Positions 10,701 to 19,495 of a DNA stretch of 64,000 nt are shown here, piece after piece; the stretch's first letter is position 1; each line of letters opens with the position of its first letter. The notes under the pieces were generated by a model. The model was not told the origin of the DNA. It saw only the letters and a list, made by a program, of their open reading frames with translations, and ran no database searches. Both the position numbers and the translations under genes were made by a program. Source of the DNA: Holacanthus passer (taxonomy: Eukaryota > Chordata > Actinopteri > Pomacanthidae); assembly GCA_025331565.1 (NCBI GenBank), contig JAFREQ010000021.1, forward strand, positions 3,224,001 through 3,288,000. The letters run 5' to 3'.

Positions 10701-12824
10701 ATTTGCGGAGCTACTTTAAGGTCCAGTATAATTATAATATTTTGAAACCTGCATTGTTTACATCCCATTTTTGTTGCATTACTACATTTCCTGTTACCGC
10801 CATCACCTGTGTCCTTGTTCTCTTCAAAGTGTTTTATTTATAAAAGAAGTATCATCAGCATAAGCAGCAACACAGTCATTAATGTGATTGAAGAGATGAT
10901 GAAAAGCCTTCAGAAAGTCACAAATAGAGCAATAGGAGCTTTGATTGAGATCCTTTTCTCTCTCAGGACCACGTGGCCATGGCACGTGTCAGTGTGGCTT
11001 CAGTCTCAAGAAGAAGATGGCGGTCCTCTCTGTAGCGGCACTCTGATCAGCCCCTGCTGGGTCCTGACATCCGCATACTGTGTCAGCAGGTAAATCCGAC
11101 GCTGAAGGCATCTTCATTGGGACTTGCGAGCATCGTGACTATAAATCCACGTTCCTCTCTCCTCCAGGTTTGGCAGCGACCTGTCCAGGTACGTGGTGCG
11201 TGTCGGGGCTTCTGAGCAGACTCTCACCCCGGAGCAGCTCGTGGTTCACAGGAAGTTCAAGGGTCAGAGTGGAGGCCACGATCTGGCTTTGTTGAAGCTA
11301 CCCAGCACCAAGGGTCACTGCCTGACCTTTGACCCCGACACTAACGCAGCATGCCTTCCTTCTGCTGACACAGCATCAGGGGCAAATACTCCATCATCTT
11401 GTGTTGTCATGATTGCGGCTGGCTGGACAGGACCAGGTGTGTACATCAAACGACATCCAGAATGTATCTAAAAATATGTTTCAGCAGTCAGTGCAGCGAA
11501 AATTGAGCATTTACGTATTTAATTAAATATTGAATGGATGGCCATGAAATTGGTCCACACATTCATTCACCCCTCAGGATGAATTTTAATAAAATTGGTG
11601 ATCATTGAACTTTTGATCGAGCATCATCAGGTCAAAATTTCATTTTGTCCAATACTTTGGTTGAACACTAATGACATTGTGTACTTTGTGTTTAGTGCTA
11701 ATTTGCAAATATTAGTGTGCTAACAAGCTAAACTAAGGTGGTGAACATGGTAATACCTAAAATCAGCATGTTAGCATTGTCATTGTGAGCCTGCTTATCT
11801 TAGCATTTAGCTTAAAGCACCACTGTGATTAAGTACAGCCTCACAGAGTTGCTAACATGGCTGTACACTCTTAGACTTGTTGCTTGAGTAATAACTGACT
11901 TAAAAGGATTAATCGTATAGTAGTAACAGTCAAAATCAACTATTTTAGTCAAATAAAAGCTGGGTCTCTAATAGAGGCCAGGGTAAAAACAAGGGTGGAT
12001 AAACTCCTGGTGTCATATTATTTGCATTCCAACTAAGCATAATGTATATTTCTATTGCTTTAACTTAATAAATTGAACAAAGTAATTAGGCAATTTTTTA
12101 AAAGCATTTTGTTGCTCTGGATTACTCATCAAAAGTCAAAAGCTTCAAATAAAGGCCTCTTACCTATTGTTATTTGAGGGAGCACAGTAATTATTCCAGC
12201 ATTTCGGTTGTGCCGCTCATTTAATCATCTCATCTATCTTCTCTCCTAGACTCAGTTCTTGCATCCTGGGTCCCTCTGATGTCGTCTTGGCAGTGTAAGA
12301 AGCACTATGGCGACAGCTTCTCCAGCCACGGCACCCTGTGTGCCGGCAGCCCTCCGGACACCAGCATCCTTCATGGCGACAGCTGTCAGGGCAGCTCTGG
12401 AGGCGGGCTGGTGTGCCAGGGGGAGATGGGTCGATGGGTCCTCACCGGGGTCGTGGCGGGGGGTTACGGCTGTGGCGACCCGTCCTCGCCTTCACTTTAC
12501 ACTCGAGTCAGCCGCTTCACGAGCTGGATCGAGGAGGTCGTCAACACACGAGCAGATGAACCGCACGCACACGCAGAGACGCAAGAAGACCTGATGCACG
12601 TTGACAATGACCTAACGCACACACACAGCGAGGGCAAAGATAAACACCTCCACGTGCACGGCAAGCTCAAACGCACACACACTCAACAAGAAACAAATGA
12701 AATCAGCGATGTTAAACAAACACACACGCACACTCATCATTCGCACACCAATCAGCACGTTAACACACACACACATACCCACCACGAAGGAGATGCAGAC
12801 ACAAACACACAAATTCTGGTCTGA
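3108..12824 (+). CDS. prss12: Neurotrypsin-like protein (kringle, 4 SRCR, degenerate trypsin domain); 12 exons, first exon missing
   Basis: Neurotrypsin is a secreted, largely synaptic mosaic serine protease that cleaves agrin. Coding exons read here: 3108-3350, 4139-4277, 4361-4539, 5400-5547, 7487-7665, 8032-8173, 8457-8677, 9565-9706, 9788-10066, 10967-11089, 11168-11436, 12250-12824. All have AG acceptors, GT donors where needed and compatible phases, and give 879 residues without a stop. Domain order is kringle, SRCR1-4 (six cysteines each, each domain split by an intron), linker with CGLR cysteine, then an S1 domain, as in human PRSS12. The S1 domain has Tyr at His57, Ser at Asp194, Gly at Trp215 and NQGG in place of the I(I/V)GG activation sequence, while Asp102, Asp189 and Ser195 remain. 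A Thr/His-rich tail of about 90 residues follows the usual end. The signal-peptide exon was not found. Because camk2g is next door, it may be an ohnolog rather than the true PRSS12 ortholog. Confidence 0.93.
4139..4277 (+). CDS. prss12: Neurotrypsin-like exon: SRCR1, first half
   Basis: Encodes ARLVGSSSSGSGRVEVYLNG, a tryptophan, then VCDSHW and VICRQLGL, the standard N-terminal half of a scavenger receptor cysteine-rich domain. Acceptor TTTAG, donor AG/GTAGGA. Confidence 0.94.
4361..4539 (+). CDS. prss12: Neurotrypsin-like exon: SRCR1, second half
   Basis: Completes SRCR1 with FGSGSG, LGCRGDETSLSEC, GDCSHGNEAAVVC. The four remaining cysteines of a group-A SRCR are present. Acceptor CTGCAG, donor GAAG/GTCAGT. 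Confidence 0.94.
4690..5110. repeat. Probable interspersed repeat in the SRCR1-SRCR2 intron
   Basis: AT-rich sequence with recurring 'gcatac', 'agtatgt' and 'catact' words (gtatgctaaatagtgtgctagtatgtgag and similar, described by words only). It resembles fish repeats with 'catactatttagtatgc' cores. Ends and class cannot be set by eye. Confidence 0.35.
5400..5547 (+). CDS. prss12: Neurotrypsin-like exon: SRCR2, first half
   Basis: Encodes LRLVGGEEDFEGRVEVF, WGSVCDDQWDDRDAEVVC and RQLGFG. The acceptor is CTCTCTCAG and the donor GG/GTATGT. This matches the second SRCR of neurotrypsins. Confidence 0.95.
7465..7480 (+). repeat. (TG)8 run within the 3' splice site of the 7487 exon
   Basis: Sixteen bases of TG repeat occupy the place of the polypyrimidine tract, only 6 bp before the exon. 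Confidence 0.95.
7487..7665 (+). CDS. prss12: Neurotrypsin-like exon: SRCR2, second half
   Basis: Encodes GVAKAWSWAHFGQGSGPI, LDAVKCTGNE, LFLDQCP and EDAGVSC. The 3' splice site is unusual: the pyrimidine tract is a (TG)8 run ending TTGTAG. A long (CA) run begins about 20 bp after the donor. The exon is 179 nt, so skipping it alone would shift the frame. Confidence 0.94.
7686..7721 (+). repeat. (CA)18 microsatellite just downstream of the 7487-7665 exon
   Basis: An uninterrupted CA dinucleotide tract starts about 20 bp after the donor. It is complementary to the TG run in front of the same exon. Confidence 0.97.
8032..8173 (+). CDS. prss12: Neurotrypsin-like exon: SRCR3, first half
   Basis: Encodes VVRLVGGDSPWEGRVEVF, WGTVCDDQWSQQHAEVVC and RQLGYR, with acceptor TGTTTCAG and donor AG/GTGTGG. 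Confidence 0.95.
8457..8677 (+). CDS. prss12: Neurotrypsin-like exon: SRCR3, second half plus linker
   Basis: Completes SRCR3 with FGEGVG, LDDVHCEGSE, TDCSHSEDVGVRC. It then adds a linker (SSQDTNEVPVIAPSTG) before SRCR4, as in neurotrypsins, where the inter-SRCR3/4 linker is longer than the others. Confidence 0.94.
9565..9706 (+). CDS. prss12: Neurotrypsin-like exon: SRCR4, first half
   Basis: Encodes LVRLVGGSSRKEGRVEVY, WGSICDSGWNDLNAAVVC and RQLGHR. Acceptor TTCCTGTCAG, donor AG/GTTAGT. Confidence 0.95.
9788..10066 (+). CDS. prss12: Neurotrypsin-like exon: SRCR4 second half and zymogen linker
   Basis: Encodes FGQGKGPIHLDQVRCTG, then REDAGVRC, closing SRCR4. It continues into the zymogen linker with SCGLRKL, whose cysteine normally pairs with the catalytic domain, and GKKRNQGGENMLR. 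In human the equivalent is a basic KR site followed by IIGG. The basic run is kept here but the hydrophobic activation residues are Asn-Gln. Confidence 0.93.
10967..11089 (+). CDS. prss12: Neurotrypsin-like exon: S1 domain with His57 replaced by Tyr
   Basis: Encodes TWPWHVSVWLQSQ, LCSGTLISPCW and VLTSAYCVS. The cysteines flanking the His57 loop are present, but the histidine codon is TAC (Tyr) at 11076-11078. Acceptor CTCTCTCAG, donor AG/GTAAAT. Confidence 0.94.
11168..11436 (+). CDS. prss12: Neurotrypsin-like exon: S1 domain with Asp102
   Basis: Encodes VVRVGASEQTLTPEQ, VVHRKF, GGHDLALLKL and AACLPS. The Asp102 codon is at 11280-11282. The usual CxxxGWG motif reads CVVMIAAGW, so that loop has also diverged. 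Confidence 0.92.
11520..11880. repeat. Abundant teleost interspersed repeat within the last-but-one intron
   Basis: Contains 'ccctcaggatgaattttaata', 'atcatcaggtcaaaattt', 'gtactttgtgtttagtgc', 'gtgaacatggtaa' and 'agtacagcctcacagag', in the order I know from a very common percomorph repeat. Related fragments occur at 2130-2310 and, for a different part of the same unit, at 59600-59760. Confidence 0.6.
12250..12824 (+). CDS. prss12: Neurotrypsin-like last exon: Ser195 region and Thr/His-rich tail
   Basis: Encodes CAGSP, GDSCQGSSGGGLVCQ, VVAGGYGCGDP, LYTRVS and FTSWIEEV, the normal end of an S1 domain. Asp194 is Ser (12393-12395) next to a retained Ser195 (12396-12398), and Trp215 is Gly. The frame then runs on for about 90 residues to TGA at 12822-12824. 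This tail is dominated by THTH and HH stretches translated from CA-rich sequence. Confidence 0.93.
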
Positions 12825-13727
12825 TCGAGGCCGTGCCATTGGCTTACCATCAGTGCCACGTGACCGTCTAGAGCAGGAGGAGGAAGGAGAGTCAAAGGAA
12901 GACGAAAGTAAACTTTAACAGTGAGAGAAAGATGCTCCAAACTTAAGTCAGTACAAACGGCCGTCTCTGTGCTCATTTCCAATCTGAACTCAGTGTTGTG
13001 AATCCCAAGTGTTTGCGGTTGCTAATCGTCGGATGAGTACAGCAGTGTGGGCAGACCTTCCTGAGCTGCCAGGATGACAGAGTGTGTGGGTGGTTTGTGG
13101 TGCTTTACATGTGAGTTACAGCCCGTTAAGAGGCAGAACGATGGCCGATGGGTCGACTGAGCCTGGCATGCTGATCAGGGCCTTTCACCGATACTGAAAA
13201 TCAAAAAATCAGCATGGCATGTATTTTAGGGACAGTAGTGTTAGCATAAAAATATTCGGGGGATATTTCTGAGATGGTCACGCGAGAATCTATGCTAAAA
13301 TTCACCTATTAATGTGTGTCTTCTGTGCGAGCTGTTTAGTAACAAGAATCAACAGACTAACCACCAGAACATCTAGTAGAAAGGTATATCGTCATGATTA
13401 TTAACATAGATGAACTCCTGCATCAGGCAACGCTTGTCCCAAGTAAAATTTTGATTAAAAAAAAAAAAAAATCACATGTGGGTGATGTTGCTTTTTCAAA
13501 CAGGGCTGTTGTCTTATACCTTTACCTGTGAAAGTGCTGTTTAGAGCCAACACTAAGCTATTTGACTTAGGACCATACCAGTGATTTTTCATGTCTGTCT
13601 ACTGCTGACTATCATTAATCCTAAAGTTCATAATGACGTCTGAAAGGGCGCGCCTGCGCTTTTTCATGCAAGTACAAATGGGGGACGCAGTGCTATTCCC
13701 AAAGTCCAAATACATATCTATAAACAC

Positions 13728-13737
13728 AATAAATAAA
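13728..13737 (+). promoter_or_regulatory. prss12: Candidate polyadenylation signals (overlapping AATAAA)
   Basis: AATAAATAAA holds two overlapping AATAAA hexamers about 0.9 kb after the stop at 12824. Which signal the gene uses cannot be decided from sequence alone. Confidence 0.35.
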
Positions 13738-13889
13738 ATCAGTAAGTACAGAAAGCAATCAGGAAATCAAAATAATGGAGAAACATATCAAAGTAGTGAA
13801 TGGGAAGGAAAAATGTTGCACAAACATCGAGAAAACCATCTTAAAGTGCAGCACCTACAACCCTAACACATCTACACATCATAACATAT

Positions 13890-14150
13890 GTGGTTAATAG
13901 TTTACCAGTAATTTATAGATCAGTTATAAGTGTATAGGAGCAACTTTTAGGTCGCTGGGTTTATAATTAACATTTATATTTACAAATGATTTACTAACCT
14001 TTGCTGTTGACTTATTAGAATATGAAGCTTATTAATGATGTCTTATTAACATTTATAATGGCTTTATATTAGGAAGACACTCGTTACCATTTATTAATGA
14101 CTTGACTATTAATTATTCACCAACTACAGATTTCACAACCTGCCAACCCA
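13890..14150. repeat. Possible AT-rich interspersed repeat
   Basis: Repeated phrases of the type 'ttattaatgact', 'cttattaacatttataa' and 'ttataagtg' resemble a teleost repeat seen elsewhere. The assignment rests on memory of the style of sequence only. Confidence 0.3.
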
Positions 14151-16104
14151 AAAGTCAAAGACTTACAACTGAGCTATAAAGGAAAAATGTATTAAACTTT
14201 AATGTCATTACTTCTGTATCTTACATACTTGCTTATTAAAGTCTACAATTAAAACCACAGGATGTAAAGAGCCAAACATATCACATCACTTTTTTGCCAT
14301 CTTGCACTTTAGCATTGTGTCGTAACTGTGGTCATCTTCTCAAAAGTATTCCCTGCTTTCCGGGAAGCTTTTGGTTTCCATTGATTTCGTAAATTTGAAA
14401 ATCAAACGCCAGACTCTTGAAACCAGCGGAAACCATCATAATAAATGTAAAATCTGCATTTATCTCGTCAGAGTCACATTAATGTTGAGAGGCACCGTTC
14501 TTTCCAGATCAATCAAACTGCATTACCTCACAACAGTAATAGAGAACGTCTGATGGATGACACAACTCAGGCAGGTTTTCAGAGTCGGCTGATTGATTTC
14601 TATTCCAGAGGGAAAACTGTGAAAACAGTAGCCTCCTGGAAGGTAGGAAAAATATACACAAAAAAACGGAAACACTACAACATGCTTTCGTCAGCAGTTC
14701 TATCAAGTGTACAGAATTTGTTGTATTTGTAGTTAAGGAGCTAAAACTTGCAAAAACACCGGTATGGTCCTTTAAACTGTACAGGACAAATATCTCCTTT
14801 CAAAGCCATTAGAAGCTGACTGCTGGGTCGTAAAATAAGTTTTTGTACTGATTCCAGCAGATGGCTCATGGTAGATAGATGGATAGATAGCTACTACTCC
14901 TGAGTTTAGATAGTATGTGTACTGCATTCAATTAGATAGCCGAACTCTCGAAGTTAAATGTTGTCTGTTCTGTTGTTCTCCAAGCAGATGTGTGATCTAA
15001 CCAGAAGATGGCGACATTGCTCTATTTTCACAGGGCCACCTTTGTTGGATAACATGGCCCTGATGGTTCTTTTTATACTGTTGCTATAAGTGTACGGACT
15101 TGACTTGTGCTTTGATGTTCTGTGAACCATTGTGTCGTGATGCATCTCGTAACCTGCAACTGCTGTTTCTCCAACACGGACCCGTCTGATGCCTGATGTT
15201 ATGATCCTGTACATAAACTCGACCCGATCACTACTTCCCTCCTTCCTGAGAATTGATGTTTTATCATGCAGATCCTGTAGGTTGATGTAAATACTGTATG
15301 TCTACGGCTGGACGATGAGGGAACAGTGTAAAGTGTTTAAGGCCTACTTTACCTGTGTTAAACCCATCAGCTGTTCCTCAGTGTAATGTGCTGAATCATG
15401 GTTGAGTATTAAAACATATACCTGGTGAGAACAAATCTTCAGTGTTGGAGTGACCTCTCTTCTCTATCTTGTTCAGTAAAAAGCTTAAATTAACTCTTGG
15501 CTTGCTCATGTTAAAGCCACCAAATAAGGGAGATTATGCAAAGGGTGCATTTATTTTGAGTTTGTGAAGACATTTTGCACAATTTGGCTTCAGCATGGAG
15601 CCGATGTCCATGTGCGGAGGAACCATTCAGAAAGATTACTTCTTTCTGTTGTTTCTCATAATATGAGTTAGGTATGTATTCGATCAAATAAACAAATTCT
15701 TAAAGCCCTGTAGAAACCATACGCTATTCCCCATACTCAAAATACATGGATTTTATAAGTTAGGAAAAAAATAATAAAAAGATTGCTTACAAAAGATTTA
15801 TTGCCTCCAAGTAAATGAAAAGTAAATCTGCTTAGCCGCTGCTCTCAGTCACTCATGAGCCATGTTAATCTTTTCTTTTGTTTGGATGGGTTCCCCTCTG
15901 GAAAAAAAGAGGGATGAGAGGACACCCTCGCTGCAGTGGATTGGCTAGTTTTTATTGAAAACTGGAGAAAACGTTCATTTGTAATGAGCATGAATAAGTC
16001 AGCTTTTGGGACATGGCTGAATAGTAGAACCCACTGCAGACAGTTCCCTTTGTTTCACAGCCCTGTGTTATACTCACACGCTGCCTCTTTTTGGAATAGG
16101 TGCT

Positions 16105-16371
16105 ACGATCCTCGACTGAGGTAAAAGTAGTCATATTACAGTGCAGAAATACTCTTACATGTATTTTTATCCATATAATTTTAATACTACTACTGATGCA
16201 TTAATGTGTAACAGCATTTTAACATCTCCAGTCAAGGTTAAGTTTATCTACTTACTATACTGTTTGGTAGTCTGTAAAAGTACTCAAGCACAAGTAGTTC
16301 AAAATAGTACTTAAATACAGTACTTGAATGAACATATTTACGTAGTTCCATTCCACCACTGCCCTATTTTT
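16105..16371. repeat. Percomorph interspersed repeat ending in 'ccaccactgccc'
   Basis: Contains 'aggtaaaagtagtcatatta', 'tactgatgcattaatgtgta', 'agcattttaacat', 'agtacttgaatgaacatatt' and 'ttccattccaccactg', in the order of a very common percomorph repeat whose ends carry opposed 'agtactt' words. Its class is uncertain; it has no coding capacity. Confidence 0.6.
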
Positions 16372-16929
16372 TTATATATATTCATAAATTTGCTAAATGA
16401 ATGAAGTTCTGCATACATGCTGATATGGACTTCAATCCAAATTATAAACGGCAGAAAAGAATAAAAACAAAGCAGTTTTGAACAAGTCATTCAAAGGGTT
16501 AAGTCACATCTGTCTAAAACTGGATCTACAGCATAGCAGCATAAGGGGGCGGCAGGAGTGTCACAAAGGAAGAGCAAGATGTTCAGAGTTAAGATGATGA
16601 GCTGAAGAGACAGTGACATCTGAGCAAGGATAACTGCTGAGTCATTTTGTAACTTCAGTTTGCAGAGCACGTGCGTGGACTGTACTCACATCCTCAGGTG
16701 AGTTGACGTAAGACATCTGTGTGAATACTGTGTCAGTCTGTGAGTCCAGTGACATAATAGAGTTGCTCTAAATTAATCTGGCTCATTCAACGTGTTAGAG
16801 TATTAGGGGAAAGAAAACACAAGCTCACATATTGGTCTGAGAGATGAAAAACAAAAGCTGATATATTTTCCAGGAAGTAACGTTGTGGTTTACGTAACGT
16901 AGCAGACACGGCTTCCTGCAGCAGTCTGT

Positions 16930-17640
16930 TGTGTGAAGAACGGTTTCAGTGTTCAATCTGTCTGGAGGTCTTCGCTGAGCGTGTCCATCGCAACGTCTGC
17001 GAGGCCTGTATCACAGGATACTGGGACAACAGCAGCTACTGGCAGTCTACACCAGACATTTGCAAGGAGACCAGAGTTTAAAAAACAACAACATGACAAT
17101 CTGAGAAGTCCTTGATCGTTTTAGGGGGATGTGAGATAGAAGCATTGATAAATCAGCTGCCAAGCACGGAGACGAAGCCTGCGACATCTGCACTTGGAGT
17201 AAACTGAAGGTCGACTCACCGCACTGAAGCACCGGCCCTGAGAGACGGAGCTCCGAGGACGAAAGATGATCCAGCTGCAAAAGGTCCAGGAGATCAAATA
17301 CCTGGTGGAGCTCAGCAAAAGGGACACCCAGAAGGACACATCAGACAGTGTGCAGGTGTTCACTTCTCTCACCGCCTCGATTAAAAGGAGCCAGTCAGAG
17401 CTCATTTGGGTGATTACGGAGCAGCAGAAGGCAATCGAGAGGAGAGCTGAGGGTTTCATTAAAGCTCTTGAGCAACAAATTAGTGCGAAGATGCACAGAG
17501 CTGGAGCAGCTCTCGCAAACCAATGACCATCTCTGAACTTCTGAGGGACAAGAACTTTCCGACTTCGACTTTCTCTGACAAGTTCACCAAAGAAATGAAG
17601 TTCCCCGATTTAAGTGACTGAAATAATCCACTACAAAAAG
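16930..17640 (+). pseudogene. Degenerate finTRIM (ftr-like) E3 ligase fragment: RING, B-box remnant, coiled coil
   Basis: FinTRIMs are fish TRIM-family RING ubiquitin ligases, many linked to antiviral responses. From 16946 one frame reads FQCSICLEVFAE, then NVCEACITGYWDNSS and DICKETR before a stop. The RING lacks the CxH pair through a small deletion, and 'RRPEFK' continues in another frame. GDEACDICTWSKLK (about 17166-17210) is a B-box 1 start, most of the rest of the B-boxes is gone, and from 17266 comes a clean coiled-coil frame (QKVQEIKYLVELSKRDTQ, QVFTSL, EGFIKALEQQI) of 86 codons. After a further frameshift, LEQLSQTNDHL reappears. No B30.2/SPRY domain follows. The frameshifts, deletion and lost zinc ligands mark it as a pseudogene. 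Confidence 0.85.
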
Positions 17641-19485
17641 GTTAATCTTCCACTGAACCTTCTTTAACACTTTCACACACCATTGCAAGGATCCTTTACA
17701 GAGAGTGAAGCTGAGATCCAGCAGGACTGTTTTGTACCCGGTTTGGTTTGTATCAATGAACCTAAAGCATCAATAAGTGGTCTCAATGCTGTGTATTAAT
17801 GCTATGATCCCTAACTTGAGACCAGAATTCTCATCACATTAAATCTTTAAAAGAATAAGCTCATCAGTAATTACGGTTTTGCGTAACAAAAGTCAACTTC
17901 AGCTTCTGACTGACCACAAAAAATCTAATAGGAAAATAAGGTCTTCAAAAACCAGGATATAAAAAACAAAACCTTTCTACAACTGGAGGCTCACAGGCAA
18001 CTTGGACAGGCTGCTATGTTCTATTATTAAAGAGGGATGTGATCCTTTCCTTTGCCTTTGCTGTATCTGCTACAGAAAGATGATATAGTTTGTGATGATC
18101 TTTGGTTGAAATATAAAAAACCTGTCAGAGTTGACTGTGGGCCTCGTTGTCCACAAATAGATTTGTATTTGAGGACCAGCTTGGAAAACAAAAGCCATTG
18201 ATGGAAACATTAACGGAAACATTTGCGTAAGGTCTGAGATGAAAATAAGGGAACCTGTCCTGTAAGACCTCAACAAAGTCAAAAGTAATTTAGATTCAGG
18301 AGACTCGTTCTGGGTCGGCCTTCCTCCTAATTTTATTGACACGAGGAGTTGGAGGTCAGAGAGAGCTAACAAGACACGTTCCCTCAAGAGTTTCTCCCTT
18401 TTTGTGTCTTTGAGAAAGTAAGTGCGAGTGTCGAACTTAACCAACTGCTGAGCTCTCCTCATTAATCACACAGAAAGCAGAGGAACCAGTGGGAGCTGTC
18501 CTACATCCCAGGGACACACACACAGACTCAATCCTTAAAATAACCAGGACCATCATAAATAACAGCACAAAACCTTTTTAAATAAGGCTGCAGCATTACT
18601 CAACACTTCAGTCTTAAAATAAGAGCACTGGAAGACAGTACAAAGGCTGAAGTGGAGAGACGGGACGATGCACGAGCTGTTGAACGGACACTGATTGTTT
18701 TATCCTATGTGTATCTTAATGGCCTGGAGGCTATGCAGTGCTATGCGGGGCTTAATCTGACTTTATGTGCTGACAGACAAGTATGGAAAGAAAATATTAT
18801 GCCAGCTGCGATGCCGGGTGGCGTTCAGAGCATCCAGCCAACCACAGACACGCGGTCCAGTTTTATTGTGGCACGATCCAGAGCCGGTTTATTTAACTCA
18901 GCTTAAATCCAAACATTTTTTCCTTTAAAAACAGCCGGTGTCTTAATGCTAAATGCCACCTGAGACAATGCAGTTTCCTTTCCTTTAATTGGATAAGAGA
19001 CTACATGAGTAGATATTCAGCATGACTAATCAATGTTGCAGTGTTACATAATCAGAAACGTGTGTTGCATTTCTCTATTAGCTCCAAATTTGGTGATTTC
19101 AGGCTGAGAGTCTGCTGATGAAACCTTCTCTAAATCAGGCTGAAAATGTGAAAAATGCACAGTGATCAGCCCCAAAAAGGTCGTGTTATCAATTTGGGGG
19201 ATACGTTTTGTCCGAACAGTATGTGCTACCACACAAGTGTGAAAGACAATCAGTTCAGAAACCATGGTGTTAAAAAGCAGGCCGGGTAAACACGAAACTG
19301 TTTTGGCAGGTTGTTTGGTTTGGGGATGGTTGGAGCACGCTTCCAGGGAATGGATGCCTTTCCAGCAAGATATTTTGTTGGAGAAGGGACAAAAATGTTT
19401 CCGCGTGACGGCAAAAAGCTGACGAGGCGGCGACAAACCTTAAGAGAACAAACGAGTCGAGAGAGACAAACCAGTGCTGAAATAG
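17641..19485. other. Intergenic; nothing convincing seen
   Basis: Open frames of up to 130 codons occur on the minus strand (18070-18462 and 19044-19436), but they have no recognised motif and no supporting splice pattern. Confidence 0.5.
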
Positions 19486-19489
19486 TATT

Positions 19490-19495
19490 TTTATT
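19490..19495 (-). promoter_or_regulatory. camk2g: Distal candidate polyadenylation signal for camk2g
   Basis: AATAAA on the minus strand within TTTAATAAAAATAC, the last such signal before the intergenic stretch. Confidence 0.35.

Larger units (their letters stand above)
12825..16920. other. prss12: 3' flank of the neurotrypsin-like gene; no coding region seen
   Basis: Likely 3' UTR plus intergenic DNA. Overlapping AATAAA signals lie at 13728-13737 and an ATTAAA at about 15411, so the transcript could end at either. The stretch also holds a repeat-like AT-rich block (about 13890-14150), a short ATAG/GATA run near 14870 and the repeat at 16105-16371. No exon pairs with plausible coding content were found on either strand. 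Confidence 0.5.

Noticed and set aside
18070..18462. 130-codon minus-strand open frame, considered as a retroelement fragment
   Set aside because: No reverse-transcriptase or integrase motif could be recognised.
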